DNA of 64,000 nt from Farysia itapuensis. Taxonomy: Eukaryota; Basidiomycota; Ustilaginomycetes; Ustilaginales; Ustilaginaceae. Below the pieces are notes generated by a model, which was not told the DNA's origin, ran no database searches, and saw nothing but the letters and a program-made list of their open reading frames with translations. Location: assembly GCA_023212645.1 (NCBI GenBank), contig JALBYC010000019.1, positions 1-64,000 of the forward strand. The letters are read 5' to 3'. The translations under genes and the position numbers were made by a program. Position 1 is the first letter of the stretch. Each line of letters starts with the position of its first letter. This document shows positions 21,163-31,314 of the stretch, in pieces.

Positions 21163-24100
21163 ATGCGATTGCGCGCGTCTTCGCTGCATATCCAGACAAT
21201 CTACGCTTTCATGTACAGCGACGCCGACGAGAAAGAGCAGCAAAGCTCTGCTGTGAACGTCGGGGCTAAGTCCCACTACGTTCTCGATAAAGACGAGACC
21301 AGCAAGCCTGCGATAGACACTGAACGTCACTCAGATCTAAGAATGTCCAGCCATGCTTTCACCGCAAGCACCGAACCTTCCTCCGACGACACGACCCCAG
21401 TTGAGCCAACTCCAACCAAGCAGAGCTCTTTTGGTCAGCTACCACCGTCTCCTTCTGCGGGTTTTGATTCTACCAAAGATGGCCGTCTCGATTCGAGTGA
21501 ATCGTCTGCTCTCCCTTCGTTATTCGGTCAACTCCGGGTTGACCCTGTTCACCCCGTGCCTTCCGCTGAATCCAGCAACTCCGTGTCGGGCTCCTCGACT
21601 CCAGCTGACCACATCAAGGATCTTCAGCGGTATCACTTGACTCAACAGAAACTCGTGAGCCAACAGATACATCAGCAGCTCGTGAACCCCGCAAATCTCG
21701 GTCCCGGTTTCACCTCTTCTTCGACGAAACTTGCAGCCACACCTGATCTGCAAGTCTCACATGCCGCGAGTCCGAGCGCGTTCACCTCTCCTCCCGACTC
21801 GGGACGTTCTTCGCTAGAACAGTCATCTTCGGTTCGGTCCGGTAATCGGCCTCATGTCCTCGAAACCAACAAACTCGACATACAGACACATACCAGTGGT
21901 CGTCGTATGGTAAACCAGTATATCATTGAAGGCGAGCTCGGACGGGGCGTCCATGGCAGAGTTCGTCTTGCCCGTGATGTCGAAACGGGCGAGCGAGTCG
22001 CTGTCAAGATTGTGGAGCGGGAGGCGCGAAAGCGCTTGGGAGCCGGCCTCGGTCTATTAGGTCGAGCAAACCGTAATGAGGATAAGGACCGCTCGATTTC
22101 TCACAAGCCAGATGCAACTGACCTTCTACAGGAAAGAAAGGGGAAAGCTGCAGGCTCGCATTCGAGGAAGCATACAGACTTTTCGACTTCGCGCTCGTGC
22201 TCAGACGACGACGCTTCTGCGCCTCCCGCAGATTCTTCGACGCATTTTGCACCTTTGCCCGAACCATCCCGGTTGCCCTCTGCTTCACAGCTCGGTGAAA
22301 CCAGCAGAGCAATGGGCCTAGACAAGGCAGGCGCACGAAAGAAGGACAAGGACACGGAAAAAGCTAAGAAGGCACTCCTTTGGACGACGGACCAGAAAGT
22401 GCGTCGAGAGATCGCCATAATGAAAAAATGCTGCCATGAAAACGTCGTATCCCTAAAGGAAGTCATCGACGATCCACAAAGCAAGAAGGTATTCATGGTA
22501 CTTGAATATATGGAAGGCGGCGAAATCGTATGGAAAGACGATCAAGGAAGACCTACACTTACCGTAGATGAGTCTCGCAGTATAGTACGGGACGTCGTCT
22601 GTGGGCTCGAATATCTCCACTATCAAGGTATCATTCACCGTGATATAAAGCCAGCCAATCTGCTGTACGGGAAAGACAAGAGAGTCAAGATCTCCGATTT
22701 TGGCGTTTCTCACTTCAGCTACGCAATGATGATTGCAAATGAACATGTTGCCGCTGCGTCCGACCCGCGACATTCGGTCAGCAGCAGTCTCGCAGATGAT
22801 CGCGAATTGGCCAAGACAGCAGGTAGCCCGGCATTTTTCGCTCCAGAGCTCTGTATGGTCTCGGATGTGTTCTCATTGACATCCTCAGATAGCAGTCATG
22901 CCGCTGCTGATCTCACGGGCTTGACTACGCCATCAGCTCAGACCAAGGCACATTCAAGCTCAAACTTTCAGAATGACTCAAAGGTCACCGCAGCAAGAAA
23001 GCATAATATCACGAAAGCTATCGATGTTTGGGCTCTCGGCGTCACTCTCTATTGTCTTTTATTCGGACATACTCCCTTCACCGCAGAATCGGAGTATGCT
23101 CTTTTCGCCGTGATCCCGAGCACAGATTATAGTGTTCCGACATTTATGGGCTCAGACAAGGTCCGCGTGGGGCCGCGCAAGCCACGCTGGAAATCTCAGT
23201 GTCAATGGGTCGACGAGGAAGCCGATGTTCAGCCGCAAGATATGTCCGAACTTTGTCCAGACGTTGCGATGGAAGCTCTTTCGGAGGATGCTCGCAAGCT
23301 GAGAGACTTGCTGGATCGGCTACTCGAGAAAGATCCAACAAAGCGTATATCTTTAGAGGAAGTGAAGAAGCATCCATGGGTCACACAAGGCTTGCACGAT
23401 ACTCCGGCATGGCTTTCTAAGACAGATCCAAGTCAGCATCCTTTTGTTGAGATCTCGCATGCGGATGTTGAAGATGCTCTTACTGGCTTCTCACGCCTCA
23501 AACAGCGAGTGAAAAGGTGGCAGTCAAAGCTCCTTGACTCACTTGGCGGTGGTCGGAACCGAAGTCGTTCCATAGTGCATTCTTCTGCTTTCTTCGTTCA
23601 CCACGATCAGAAGACCTCTTCAGGATCATCGTCACCCTTCCACGCACGCAGCAGTCACTTCGAAGATTCGAATGCCTCGAGTCCCGTCGACACGTTTGGA
23701 ACTTCCAGCAATCCGTCCACATCCGTGCGGACTTCAAGAGCACCGTCGCGGGCACACTCCTTCTTCTCTCGTCAGAAGAGTGCTCCGTCTGTGGGTAGAA
23801 AAGACGGCGCCAACACCTTGAAGGCTCTCGCACTGGTGGATTCGAGCCAGCCTCAGTCACCGCAGCCTTTGATGATGAAGTCCGAGCATCAAGACTCGTC
23901 TGATGCTGCTGTTCATTCCACATCTGCTTCTCCTCGGCCAGATGCCAGTCCAGTCACGTCTACATCCATGTTTTTACCAGTGCAGCGATCACCAGAAATG
24001 GACGACGCTCTGATGAAGCCCCCTGTCGCTCAACGCCGGTCGTCTTCACGGTCGGCATCTGCGGACGGCGGACTACGTCCTGACATTTTACCTGAAATAC

Positions 24101-25620
24101 CTCAAAGAAAGTCATCCGACACCCACGCAAATTCAAAACGCGCAGCGTTGGAAGAAGAGCCCATTGCTGCTCACTCTGCTTTTTCGTCTCTTGTTACATC
24201 TTCGCAACTTCTCCCATCAGAAGCGAGCGCTGGTCGTGATGTTTCAAAGACCTTGGAGGAATCTGGCAACATCAAGAAATCTTTTGAGTCGGCAAATCGA
24301 GACTCATTTGCGAGCATCTCGCAAGCTTCACGCATTTCCGGTCGTCATCGCCTTGGTGATGTTTTGCGTGGTACGTGGCTCCTACCTGGCAACAATCGAC
24401 AAAAAAGCCTATCTCGACCAAGTACCCATGACTCTGCTGATTCTAAGCTGTTGCTCGACCAGAGTCCTCTTAGTGCTAGGTCTCCCAATGAGGGCAAGGT
24501 GGCGGGTCTATCGATTGATACGAAGAGTGCAGTCAAGGAGGTAGGAGCACGCCCACAGGCAGGGACACCCGCCAGCGCTCCATATCCTAGTGCTCGCGGG
24601 GAAGACGGACCACGCTTGTCATTAGACATACTGTCAGACTCTATCGACACACCCAGAGGAAAGGCTAAGTTTGCTGCTGCCAGCCAGCCCTCATCGCCCC
24701 CTAGTCTCCAGATGTTCGCTTTTGACAGTCTAGGCAGACGACAGCGTTCTTTTGCCGCTACGGGCTCGCCACCTTCTGAAAACGATGACGTCGATCTCGA
24801 CCTGGACTTGTCTGACGACGACGACGATTTTGACGACAATATACCTGCCTCTAGCCATATGCTGGTGAACTCGGGGGCTGGTTGGGTCCTCCGACAGAAC
24901 GAATCGTACCTGCCTGAGGTAGGCCAGCGCAAAAATTCCACAGACAGCTCCAACGACATTCTGACTCCCTCGGTCGAAGGAGGCTACAACGTGTTCAAGC
25001 CGCCCTACCAGCACATTTTGTCTTCAACAAGGCACGAAGAGGCTACAGGATCATACGACCCACGAACCTCCGGTCAAGTAGCTGAAGGCAAGCTGCTAGA
25101 TATGGGAGCTGTGATGTCTGCAGATGCTGCAGCTTTACGGAAGGCAACCGTGCTTGAATCGCAGGGCGAGGTTCTGACGTCTGGACCAAGCTCTGGCTCG
25201 CACTCGCGGTCAGCATCCGGCAGAATAGCATCACTGGAAGGCCAATGGGGCGTTGGGACAGTTGTAGCTGAATCTGGCGACGCCAGTCTTGAAGATGTGA
25301 CACGTGGTATTGCCGGCGACAATTCGGTCTTACATGGGTCGTCTAGTTCAACTCAAACCCGGAGTATCTCGAAAAGTAGCCGAATGGCCGAGGACTCACA
25401 ATTTGCAGATGCAGACGAAGGCAGGCCAAGGGACGAGACGCTCCAACCGCGACACGCTGAGTTACAAGCTCGGCCAGGCGATGGTTCTTTTCCCGAAAAG
25501 GAGGAGAACGAAGACAGCGAGGATGACGGCATCAGCTTCAAAGCCAAAAAATCTAGCCGCATGCAAACCGGAGCTTCGTCATCGATCCATCCCAACGCCG
25601 TCCATTCGCAACGAACATAG
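21163..25620 (+). CDS. Large Ser/Thr kinase of the CaMKK/Elm1/Sak1 (SNF1-activating) type
   Basis: 1485 residues; a second in-frame ATG 16 codons on (21211) is an equally possible start. The kinase domain begins near residue 249 (YIIEGELGRGVHGRVRLA). It has catalytic Lys282 (VAVKIV), HRDIKPANLL with Asp494, DFGVSHFS with Asp512, and the TAGSPAFFAPEL activation segment typical of kinases upstream of AMPK/SNF1. About 115 residues are inserted between the Lys strand and helix C, and another 50 after the APE motif. The remaining 700 residues are Ser-rich and disordered with an acidic run (DLDLDLSDDDDD), no recognised domain. Likely role: phosphorylating SNF1-type kinases in energy stress and morphogenesis. 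The family call is firm; the exact ortholog (Elm1, Tos3, Sak1 or Ssp1) is not. Confidence 0.85.
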   Translation: MRLRASSLHIQTIYAFMYSDADEKEQQSSAVNVGAKSHYVLDKDETSKPAIDTERHSDLRMSSHAFTASTEPSSDDTTPVEPTPTKQSSFGQLPPSPSAGFDSTKDGRLDSSESSALPSLFGQLRVDPVHPVPSAESSNSVSGSSTPADHIKDLQRYHLTQQKLVSQQIHQQLVNPANLGPGFTSSSTKLAATPDLQVSHAASPSAFTSPPDSGRSSLEQSSSVRSGNRPHVLETNKLDIQTHTSGRRMVNQYIIEGELGRGVHGRVRLARDVETGERVAVKIVEREARKRLGAGLGLLGRANRNEDKDRSISHKPDATDLLQERKGKAAGSHSRKHTDFSTSRSCSDDDASAPPADSSTHFAPLPEPSRLPSASQLGETSRAMGLDKAGARKKDKDTEKAKKALLWTTDQKVRREIAIMKKCCHENVVSLKEVIDDPQSKKVFMVLEYMEGGEIVWKDDQGRPTLTVDESRSIVRDVVCGLEYLHYQGIIHRDIKPANLLYGKDKRVKISDFGVSHFSYAMMIANEHVAAASDPRHSVSSSLADDRELAKTAGSPAFFAPELCMVSDVFSLTSSDSSHAAADLTGLTTPSAQTKAHSSSNFQNDSKVTAARKHNITKAIDVWALGVTLYCLLFGHTPFTAESEYALFAVIPSTDYSVPTFMGSDKVRVGPRKPRWKSQCQWVDEEADVQPQDMSELCPDVAMEALSEDARKLRDLLDRLLEKDPTKRISLEEVKKHPWVTQGLHDTPAWLSKTDPSQHPFVEISHADVEDALTGFSRLKQRVKRWQSKLLDSLGGGRNRSRSIVHSSAFFVHHDQKTSSGSSSPFHARSSHFEDSNASSPVDTFGTSSNPSTSVRTSRAPSRAHSFFSRQKSAPSVGRKDGANTLKALALVDSSQPQSPQPLMMKSEHQDSSDAAVHSTSASPRPDASPVTSTSMFLPVQRSPEMDDALMKPPVAQRRSSSRSASADGGLRPDILPEIPQRKSSDTHANSKRAALEEEPIAAHSAFSSLVTSSQLLPSEASAGRDVSKTLEESGNIKKSFESANRDSFASISQASRISGRHRLGDVLRGTWLLPGNNRQKSLSRPSTHDSADSKLLLDQSPLSARSPNEGKVAGLSIDTKSAVKEVGARPQAGTPASAPYPSARGEDGPRLSLDILSDSIDTPRGKAKFAAASQPSSPPSLQMFAFDSLGRRQRSFAATGSPPSENDDVDLDLDLSDDDDDFDDNIPASSHMLVNSGAGWVLRQNESYLPEVGQRKNSTDSSNDILTPSVEGGYNVFKPPYQHILSSTRHEEATGSYDPRTSGQVAEGKLLDMGAVMSADAAALRKATVLESQGEVLTSGPSSGSHSRSASGRIASLEGQWGVGTVVAESGDASLEDVTRGIAGDNSVLHGSSSSTQTRSISKSSRMAEDSQFADADEGRPRDETLQPRHAELQARPGDGSFPEKEENEDSEDDGISFKAKKSSRMQTGASSSIHPNAVHSQRT

Positions 25621-25721
25621 GTTCTCAGTGCAGTTTACATCCCTGCGTTCTTCAGTCTTCATGAGCGCACTTTCTTGCAGCTTGAAGCCGTGAATACGAA
25701 TTTATTACAGATTGCTTTGTC

Positions 25722-26609
25722 CTAGCTGAGGTTCATTGCGAGACTGATTTCGTCGGTGGTGTTTGTAGGATCATTCTTGCCTGCTGAAGCTGAAGATGCA
25801 AAGATCTCGGAGCCTGCTGTGAGTGCGTCGATGAAGAGTGGAAGACGAGTTCCGCCATCTGCGCCAAGTGTCGGCTCTTTCTGCGAAATGGTGAGGTTAT
25901 TACTGTCAGTGTCGAACAACGGTTGAGGGCGGTCTGAAAAACAACTCACAGTACGAATTGCATCTAACTCGTCTCCAAATTCCTCAGCAACGGTCTTGAG
26001 CCATAGGGAACGGAATGCTTCTTTTCGCTTTCCTCGCTCTTCAGATCTAAGCGCATCCGCTTTCATCTTGCGTTCTTGTCTGGCAGCGACATCAGCGCGT
26101 CTGTAATCGGAAGTGAAGGACTGCGGATTGGATTTCCGGCGAACGATAGCCTCTAAATTTTTGGGCAGAGATGGCTTGAGCGGTCCAGGAAGGGTAGAGA
26201 GTGATGCGTCATCTGTATCGCTGTCAGTCGATGACGAAGACGACGGGGGTGGCGTTACTTTAACGCGTGAGCTAGACTTGCGCTGCAAAGCAATGGTCGC
26301 GGCGGGAGCTGCAGGACCAGATACACGACTCCGAACGAACTCTTCTTCTTCTGAGTCTGACGAGCTAGAGGGCGATGAGGAGGATACCGAGGACGATGAT
26401 GAAGAAGAAGAGGACGAAGCTGACCTTGAAAGTTCCGTGCGAGTCTTGGCCTGGGATATCGAGCGGATTGATTTGTCGGTGTCATCCTCTTCTGAGCTGG
26501 AGGAAGCAGAAGACTCGTCTGAAGATACAGCGAGGGTTCGTGTCTTACGCTGCCTTTTACGTCTCGGTTTTGAGCCTCCAGAGGCTGCTGCTGCTGACCT
26601 CGGTGGCAT
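25722..26609 (-). CDS. RSA3: Ribosome assembly protein Rsa3-like
   Basis: Two exons, 25950-26609 and 25722-25880, 272 residues, from the ATG at 26607-26609. The first 120 residues are Ser/Glu/Asp-rich with basic patches, as in nucleolar proteins. The conserved C-terminal domain is FRSLWLKTVAEEFGDELDAIRT joined across the intron to KEPTLGADGGTRLPLFIDALTAGSEIF, the Rsa3 pattern. Rsa3 works with Dbp6 in early 60S subunit assembly. The intron (25881-25949, GTGAGT...TCGCAG) is 69 nt, a multiple of three, and has no in-frame stop, so a plain ORF reads straight through it. Splitting it restores the conserved spacing. The gene diverges from MCM2. Confidence 0.75.
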   Translation of the reverse strand: MPPRSAAAASGGSKPRRKRQRKTRTLAVSSDESSASSSSEEDDTDKSIRSISQAKTRTELSRSASSSSSSSSSSVSSSSPSSSSDSEEEEFVRSRVSGPAAPAATIALQRKSSSRVKVTPPPSSSSSTDSDTDDASLSTLPGPLKPSLPKNLEAIVRRKSNPQSFTSDYRRADVAARQERKMKADALRSEERGKRKEAFRSLWLKTVAEEFGDELDAIRTVSCFSDRPQPLFDTDSNNLTISQKEPTLGADGGTRLPLFIDALTAGSEIFASSASAGKNDPTNTTDEISLAMNLS

Positions 26610-26948
26610 GTCAATATAATGGTTCCACCTGTTGGCAAATGCGCAAACTGCTAGACCAGGGATACGATTCCATGCAAATCTCGGATGCCAAAATTTCTGA
26701 TGAATCTTTTCCGGGTTCCGACGTTCCAACGCCTTTCGTACGAGAATATCGACGCGTGTTTACGTCGAGTGCAATCTACGCGTCGGCTTCGAAGCGCGTA
26801 AATGAGGTTCGCGACTTACACTGAAATTGGAGCGCGCGCGCATGCCCTCAGACTCGGATAGCGTCTTCAAGAAAAGCAACATCAACATCTTCCTTTAAAC
26901 AACCGACCACTTTCCCTCCAACCATCTGCACTCTTATTACATACAATC
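26610..26948. promoter_or_regulatory. Divergent RSA3/MCM2 promoter with two ACGCGT boxes
   Basis: 339 bp between divergent starts. ACGCGT occurs at 26752-26757 and 26778-26783, 26 bp apart, with a related TACGCGC on the minus strand just after. ACGCGT is the MluI cell-cycle box bound by MBF-type (Mbp1-Swi6, Res) factors at G1/S genes in ascomycete yeasts, and MCM genes are classic targets. That the same factor acts here is inference. Confidence 0.5.
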
Positions 26949-29846
26949 ATGGTTAGTAAAACAAACCGTGATCTCAATCGACTTATGCGAGACTGACGTT
27001 GCAACTTCGTACTTCTTCTTCAACGTAATCAGGCTGACTCGAGAGACGCAGGTCGCAAACGTAGGAGATCTCAAGAGCTTCGTGCTCAGGGCGATCCATT
27101 CGACGCTTCATCTCCTCTACCCGGCCCTTCTACTGCCAACACTCCGGGAGGACGCTCCTCGCCACCTCCGTCATCTCTACCGCCTTCAAGTCCTCCAGCC
27201 GCGTTCTCAGACTTTACCGACGGTGAAGCAGAAGCGGAAGACGTAGTTGATGAAGAACAAGACGCCCGTGAGCTAGGTGATGAATTCCAGGCAAACGCTG
27301 ACTCGGAAGATGACGGCGAGGACCTTTTCGGAGAGAACATGGATGCCGACTACGCCGAGAATGCCGCCCTCGATCGATACGACACAGCGCTTGGCATCGA
27401 CGACCAAGACTTTGACGAGATGGACCTGAACGCTCGTCGATTGGCCGAACTCAAGATGGGACGTCGAGATCGGGTTGAAGCTGCTTCCCGTGGTGTCCGA
27501 TCTCGTGCGCCCGATTTCCTCCAAAGTGATGACGCCAGCGATGACGGGACAGGCATGATCGGTCGCAGACGTAGACGTCACTACGATGAGCCACAGGCTG
27601 ACACTGGTGCGTTTGCAGATGACCTACCCATCGAACAGCTTGGCGATGTCAAGACCGACAGTATCGCCACCTGGGTAGCCACCGAGAACGTACGAAGGGC
27701 GATCGTGAGAGAGTTCCGAAACTTCCTGGTTACCTATGTCGATGAGAATGGTGTCAGTGTGTACGGTCAACGCATCAAAACTCTCGGTGAGACAAACGCC
27801 GAATCTCTAGAGGTTTCTTTCTTGCACTTGGTTGACAGCAAGGCTATCCTTGCCTACTTTCTGGCCAATTCACCCGCCAGCATGCTGCCCATCTTTGACG
27901 AAGTCGCTTTCGACGTCATCATGCTGTATTACCCGTCATACGATCGCATTCACCCGGAGGTTCACGTCCGAATCGCGGACTTGCCCACTTCGTCTACACT
28001 GCGAGATTTGCGACAGGGACATTTGAACTCGCTTGTCCGCGTCAACGGTGTAGTGACCCGCCGAACCGGCGTGTTCCCTCAGCTCAAATACGTTAAATTT
28101 GACTGTCTCAAATGTGGCACGATTTTGGGACCTTTCTGGCAGGACTCTAATCAAGAGATCAAGATCAGCTATTGCTCAAACTGTGAGGCACGTGGACCTT
28201 TCCGTGTCAATTCCGAACAGACTGTCTACCGCAATTATCAAAAGATGACTTTACAAGAGTCGCCCGGCAGCGTTCCACCCGGTCGATTGCCCCGACATCG
28301 AGAAGTCATTCTACTGTGGGATCTGATCGATTCAGCCAAGCCAGGCGAGGAAGTCGAGATTACTGGTGTGTATCGCAACAATTTTGATGCATCACTCAAC
28401 ACCAAGAACGGATTCCCGGTCTTTGCAACCATCCTAGAGGCAAATCACATCGCTAAGCGTGATGATGCCTTCTCGGCTTTCCGCATGACGGAAGAAGATG
28501 AGAAGACAATCAAACTCCTAGCAAAAGACGAGCGCATTGGCAAGCGAATCATCAAGAGTATCGCACCGTCCATCTACGGCCATGACGACATCAAGACCGC
28601 CATTGCACTCAGCTTGTTTGGTGGCTGCGCTAAAGACATCGGAGGGAAGCATCGCATTCGCGGAGACATTAATGTCCTGCTGCTCGGAGACCCAGGTACG
28701 GCCAAGTCACAATTTCTAAAGTACGTAGAAAAGACGGCATCTCGAGCTGTCTTCACCACTGGTCAAGGTGCTTCAGCAGTTGGTCTCACCGCTTCTGTAC
28801 GCAAGGATCCTGTGACCCGAGAGTGGACACTGGAAGGTGGTGCTCTCGTGCTGGCCGACAAAGGTGTTTGTCTCATCGACGAGTTTGACAAGATGAATGA
28901 TGCAGATCGAACCTCCATTCACGAAGCTATGGAACAGCAGCAGATCAGTATTTCCAAGGCTGGTATCGTCACCACTTTGCAGGCCCGTTGTGCCATTATT
29001 GCGGCTGCCAATCCGATCCGAGGTCGGTACAACCCAACGATTCCTTTCAGCCAGAATGTCGAATTGACGGAGCCCATCCTATCACGTTTCGATGCACTTT
29101 GCGTTGTAAAAGACACTGTCGATCCTGTCAAGGACGATATGCTGGCTCGTTTCGTCGTTGGCTCTCATCTCCGTTCTCATCCCAAATTTGATGAAGATCA
29201 CGACGAGCAGCTTGTGGGCACACTTCTTGATGCAGACATTCTGCCTCAAGATCTGTTGAAGAAGTACATTATGTACGCTCGAGACCACATTCGCCCCTCA
29301 CTCAACGCCCTGGACCAAGACCGGATTTCACGACTCTACGCTGATCTGCGTAGGGAGAGTCTTTCGACTGGCTCCTTCCCCATCACCGTGAGACATTTGG
29401 AGAGCATGATCCGAATGGCTGAAGCCTCTGCCAAAATGCATCTCCGGGATTATGTCCGAACGGACGACATTGACGTCGCCATTCGGGCCACGGTAGAATC
29501 GTTCGTTTCGGCACAAAAGATGAGCGTCAAGAGAACACTGGAGCGAGGCTTCCGTAAATATCTGCATCAGTCAAGAGATCACGACGAGCTGCTTTCCTTC
29601 TTGCTCGGCGGTATCGTCAAGGACCGCATGCGTTTTGCTCAGCTCGCGCACCGCCAGCATGCTTCGACCAATGTCACTGTGCCAGTCGCGGAACTGGAAT
29701 CACGGGCGAAGGAAGTCGACGTACACGACATCCGCCCGTACTTGGCGTCAAGACTCTTCGTCGCCAATGGATACACATTCAATTCCGCAGAACGCACGAT
29801 CACCAAGTCTTTCGGGAATGACAACCAGCGAGCAGACATGCTCTAA
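26949..29846 (+). CDS. MCM2: MCM2, replicative helicase subunit
   Basis: Exon 1 (26949-26951) is only the start ATG; exon 2 is 27033-29846. The 81-nt intron runs from GTTAGT to ATCAG. The joined product has 938 residues. The spliced N-terminus is acidic and disordered, ending DDGEDLFGENMDADY, typical of Mcm2. Then come VYGQRIKTLGETNAESLEVSF, a zinc motif (CLKC...CSNC), Walker A GDPGTAKS, Walker B CLIDEFDKM and arginine finger LSRFD. Mcm2 is part of the Mcm2-7 ring loaded at origins in G1; its acidic tail binds histones. Starting at the internal ATG at 27339 would drop 103 residues including part of the histone-binding arm. The stop lies 131 bp from the convergent ERG20. Confidence 0.95.
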
Positions 29847-29977
29847 AGCCTTGCTGCCCTTCCGTTGTACACTATTACGTCCAGTTTGCTTGTCACAATT
29901 GTATTGATTCACCGCGCTTTCGGTGAGCTGCTGTGTCTACTGAGGGAGATCGAAATTGAGGGGAGCATACGCTTGTC

Positions 29978-31096
29978 TCACTTGGATCGCTTGTACACTT
30001 TGTCGAGGAAAGAACGGAAGACATCTCTTCGCAGTCCTTGTGTCTCGGGCAGCGCGTTGATGAGACTGTTGATGTGCTCGAAGGATTCCTTTTCGTACTT
30101 TTCAAAGCGACCTCGGATGTCAATGTTGGGCTGATTGAAGATATCTTTGACCTTCTTCTCATGTTCTGAGTCTTTGCGACCGTAAGATTCATCCAAAACT
30201 TGACGCTGTTCGGGAGTCGCGTGTTGGAGAGCCACGTTGATGTTCCAAGAGCACTTGTTGTCAAAGATGTCTGTGCCGATCTTACCGATCTGCTCTGGAG
30301 TGCCATAGCAGTCCAGGTAATCATCTTGAACCTGGAAGTACTCGCCCATTGGGAGCAGGATGTCAAGTGCCTTTTGGTAAAGTGATTCGTCATTGACGCC
30401 TGCCATTCGCATGGCTAGTGCGACCGGGAGGTAGAAGGAGTAGTAAGCGGTCTTGTAAACAACGATGAGGTGGTGCTTTTCAAGAGAGAACTTAGACAGG
30501 TCAACGTGATCTTCCGGAGCGGTGATCAGGTCGACCAGCTGACCAAGCTCAGTCTGGAAAGTGACATCGTGGAAGAGCTCGAGGAGCATGCCGTAGTAAG
30601 GGTCGGCACGGAAATGCTTCTTGAGCAGAAAGTAGATGGCAGCTTCCAGCATAAAGGCATCGTTGATAGCGATGTTGCCAATGCCCGGCACGCGATACCA
30701 GCAAGGCTGGCCTCGACGAGTGATCGAAGCGTCCATCATGTCGTCCGCAACGAGGAAGTATGCTTGCAGCAATTCAATGCACCAACCGAGGATAGCAGCT
30801 TTGAGGTATTCGGGCTCTGTGAGCTGTCGAGAAAGCTCGCCTGTCTCATTGTCTGTACACAGGAGAATCTCAACAGTGTCAACTACCGACAGACCTCGAT
30901 TGAGTTTGCCGTGGGGTGTGTTGTAGTCCAAATTGCGCTTGAACCAGTCAATGGCATCGGCGGGCATGTTTTCTGAAGCCAGGTAGGATGTGAGCTCTTC
31001 CACCAGCAAAGGGAAAACCTCTTCGAAGCGTTTACGCTTCTCGAGCTTGAGCTGAGCTTTTCCTGTCAGTGCTGTAGCATCCATCGTCGCAGACAT
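29978..31096 (-). CDS. ERG20: Farnesyl diphosphate synthase
   Basis: 372 residues, one exon, ATG at 31094-31096. First Asp-rich motif DDMMD (118-122), preceded by the Tyr113-Phe114 pair that sets the chain length to C15. Second Asp-rich motif DDYLD (258-262). Length and motifs fit the eukaryotic type I enzyme, which joins dimethylallyl and isopentenyl diphosphate to make FPP for sterols, dolichol, heme A, ubiquinone tails and protein prenylation. Likely cytosolic; no targeting signal. Divergent from the dynactin p62 gene across a 218-bp shared promoter. Confidence 0.97.
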   Translation of the reverse strand: MSATMDATALTGKAQLKLEKRKRFEEVFPLLVEELTSYLASENMPADAIDWFKRNLDYNTPHGKLNRGLSVVDTVEILLCTDNETGELSRQLTEPEYLKAAILGWCIELLQAYFLVADDMMDASITRRGQPCWYRVPGIGNIAINDAFMLEAAIYFLLKKHFRADPYYGMLLELFHDVTFQTELGQLVDLITAPEDHVDLSKFSLEKHHLIVVYKTAYYSFYLPVALAMRMAGVNDESLYQKALDILLPMGEYFQVQDDYLDCYGTPEQIGKIGTDIFDNKCSWNINVALQHATPEQRQVLDESYGRKDSEHEKKVKDIFNQPNIDIRGRFEKYEKESFEHINSLINALPETQGLRRDVFRSFLDKVYKRSK

Positions 31097-31314
31097 CGAA
31101 AGTTGGTAATGTTGGAGAAGAACGGGCGACTCGTCTCTTTGGAATATATGCGTTGATCGTTTCGCCTTGCGCCTTGCATGATTTTAGGGTTTGTGATTTG
31201 CGTTTGCGCGTTTGCATGCGTTTGCGCGTTTGATCGTCGCCTTTTTGCAATCTGACACTGCAAAGACCAACACATCAACAGATCAACACCGGAACATCTC
31301 GCGGTACCCCTCCA
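31097..31314. promoter_or_regulatory. Divergent ERG20/dynactin p62 promoter with 18-bp tandem repeat
   Basis: 218 bp between starts. Two adjacent 18-bp units beginning GCGTTTGCGCGTTTG lie at 31200-31217 and 31218-31235, identical over their first 15 bases. They may be paired factor sites; no TATA box was seen. Confidence 0.5.

Noticed and set aside
26113..26619. Acidic open frame on the plus strand across RSA3
   Set aside because: Antisense shadow of the Ser-rich RSA3 exon; it has no family match and overlaps the supported gene.
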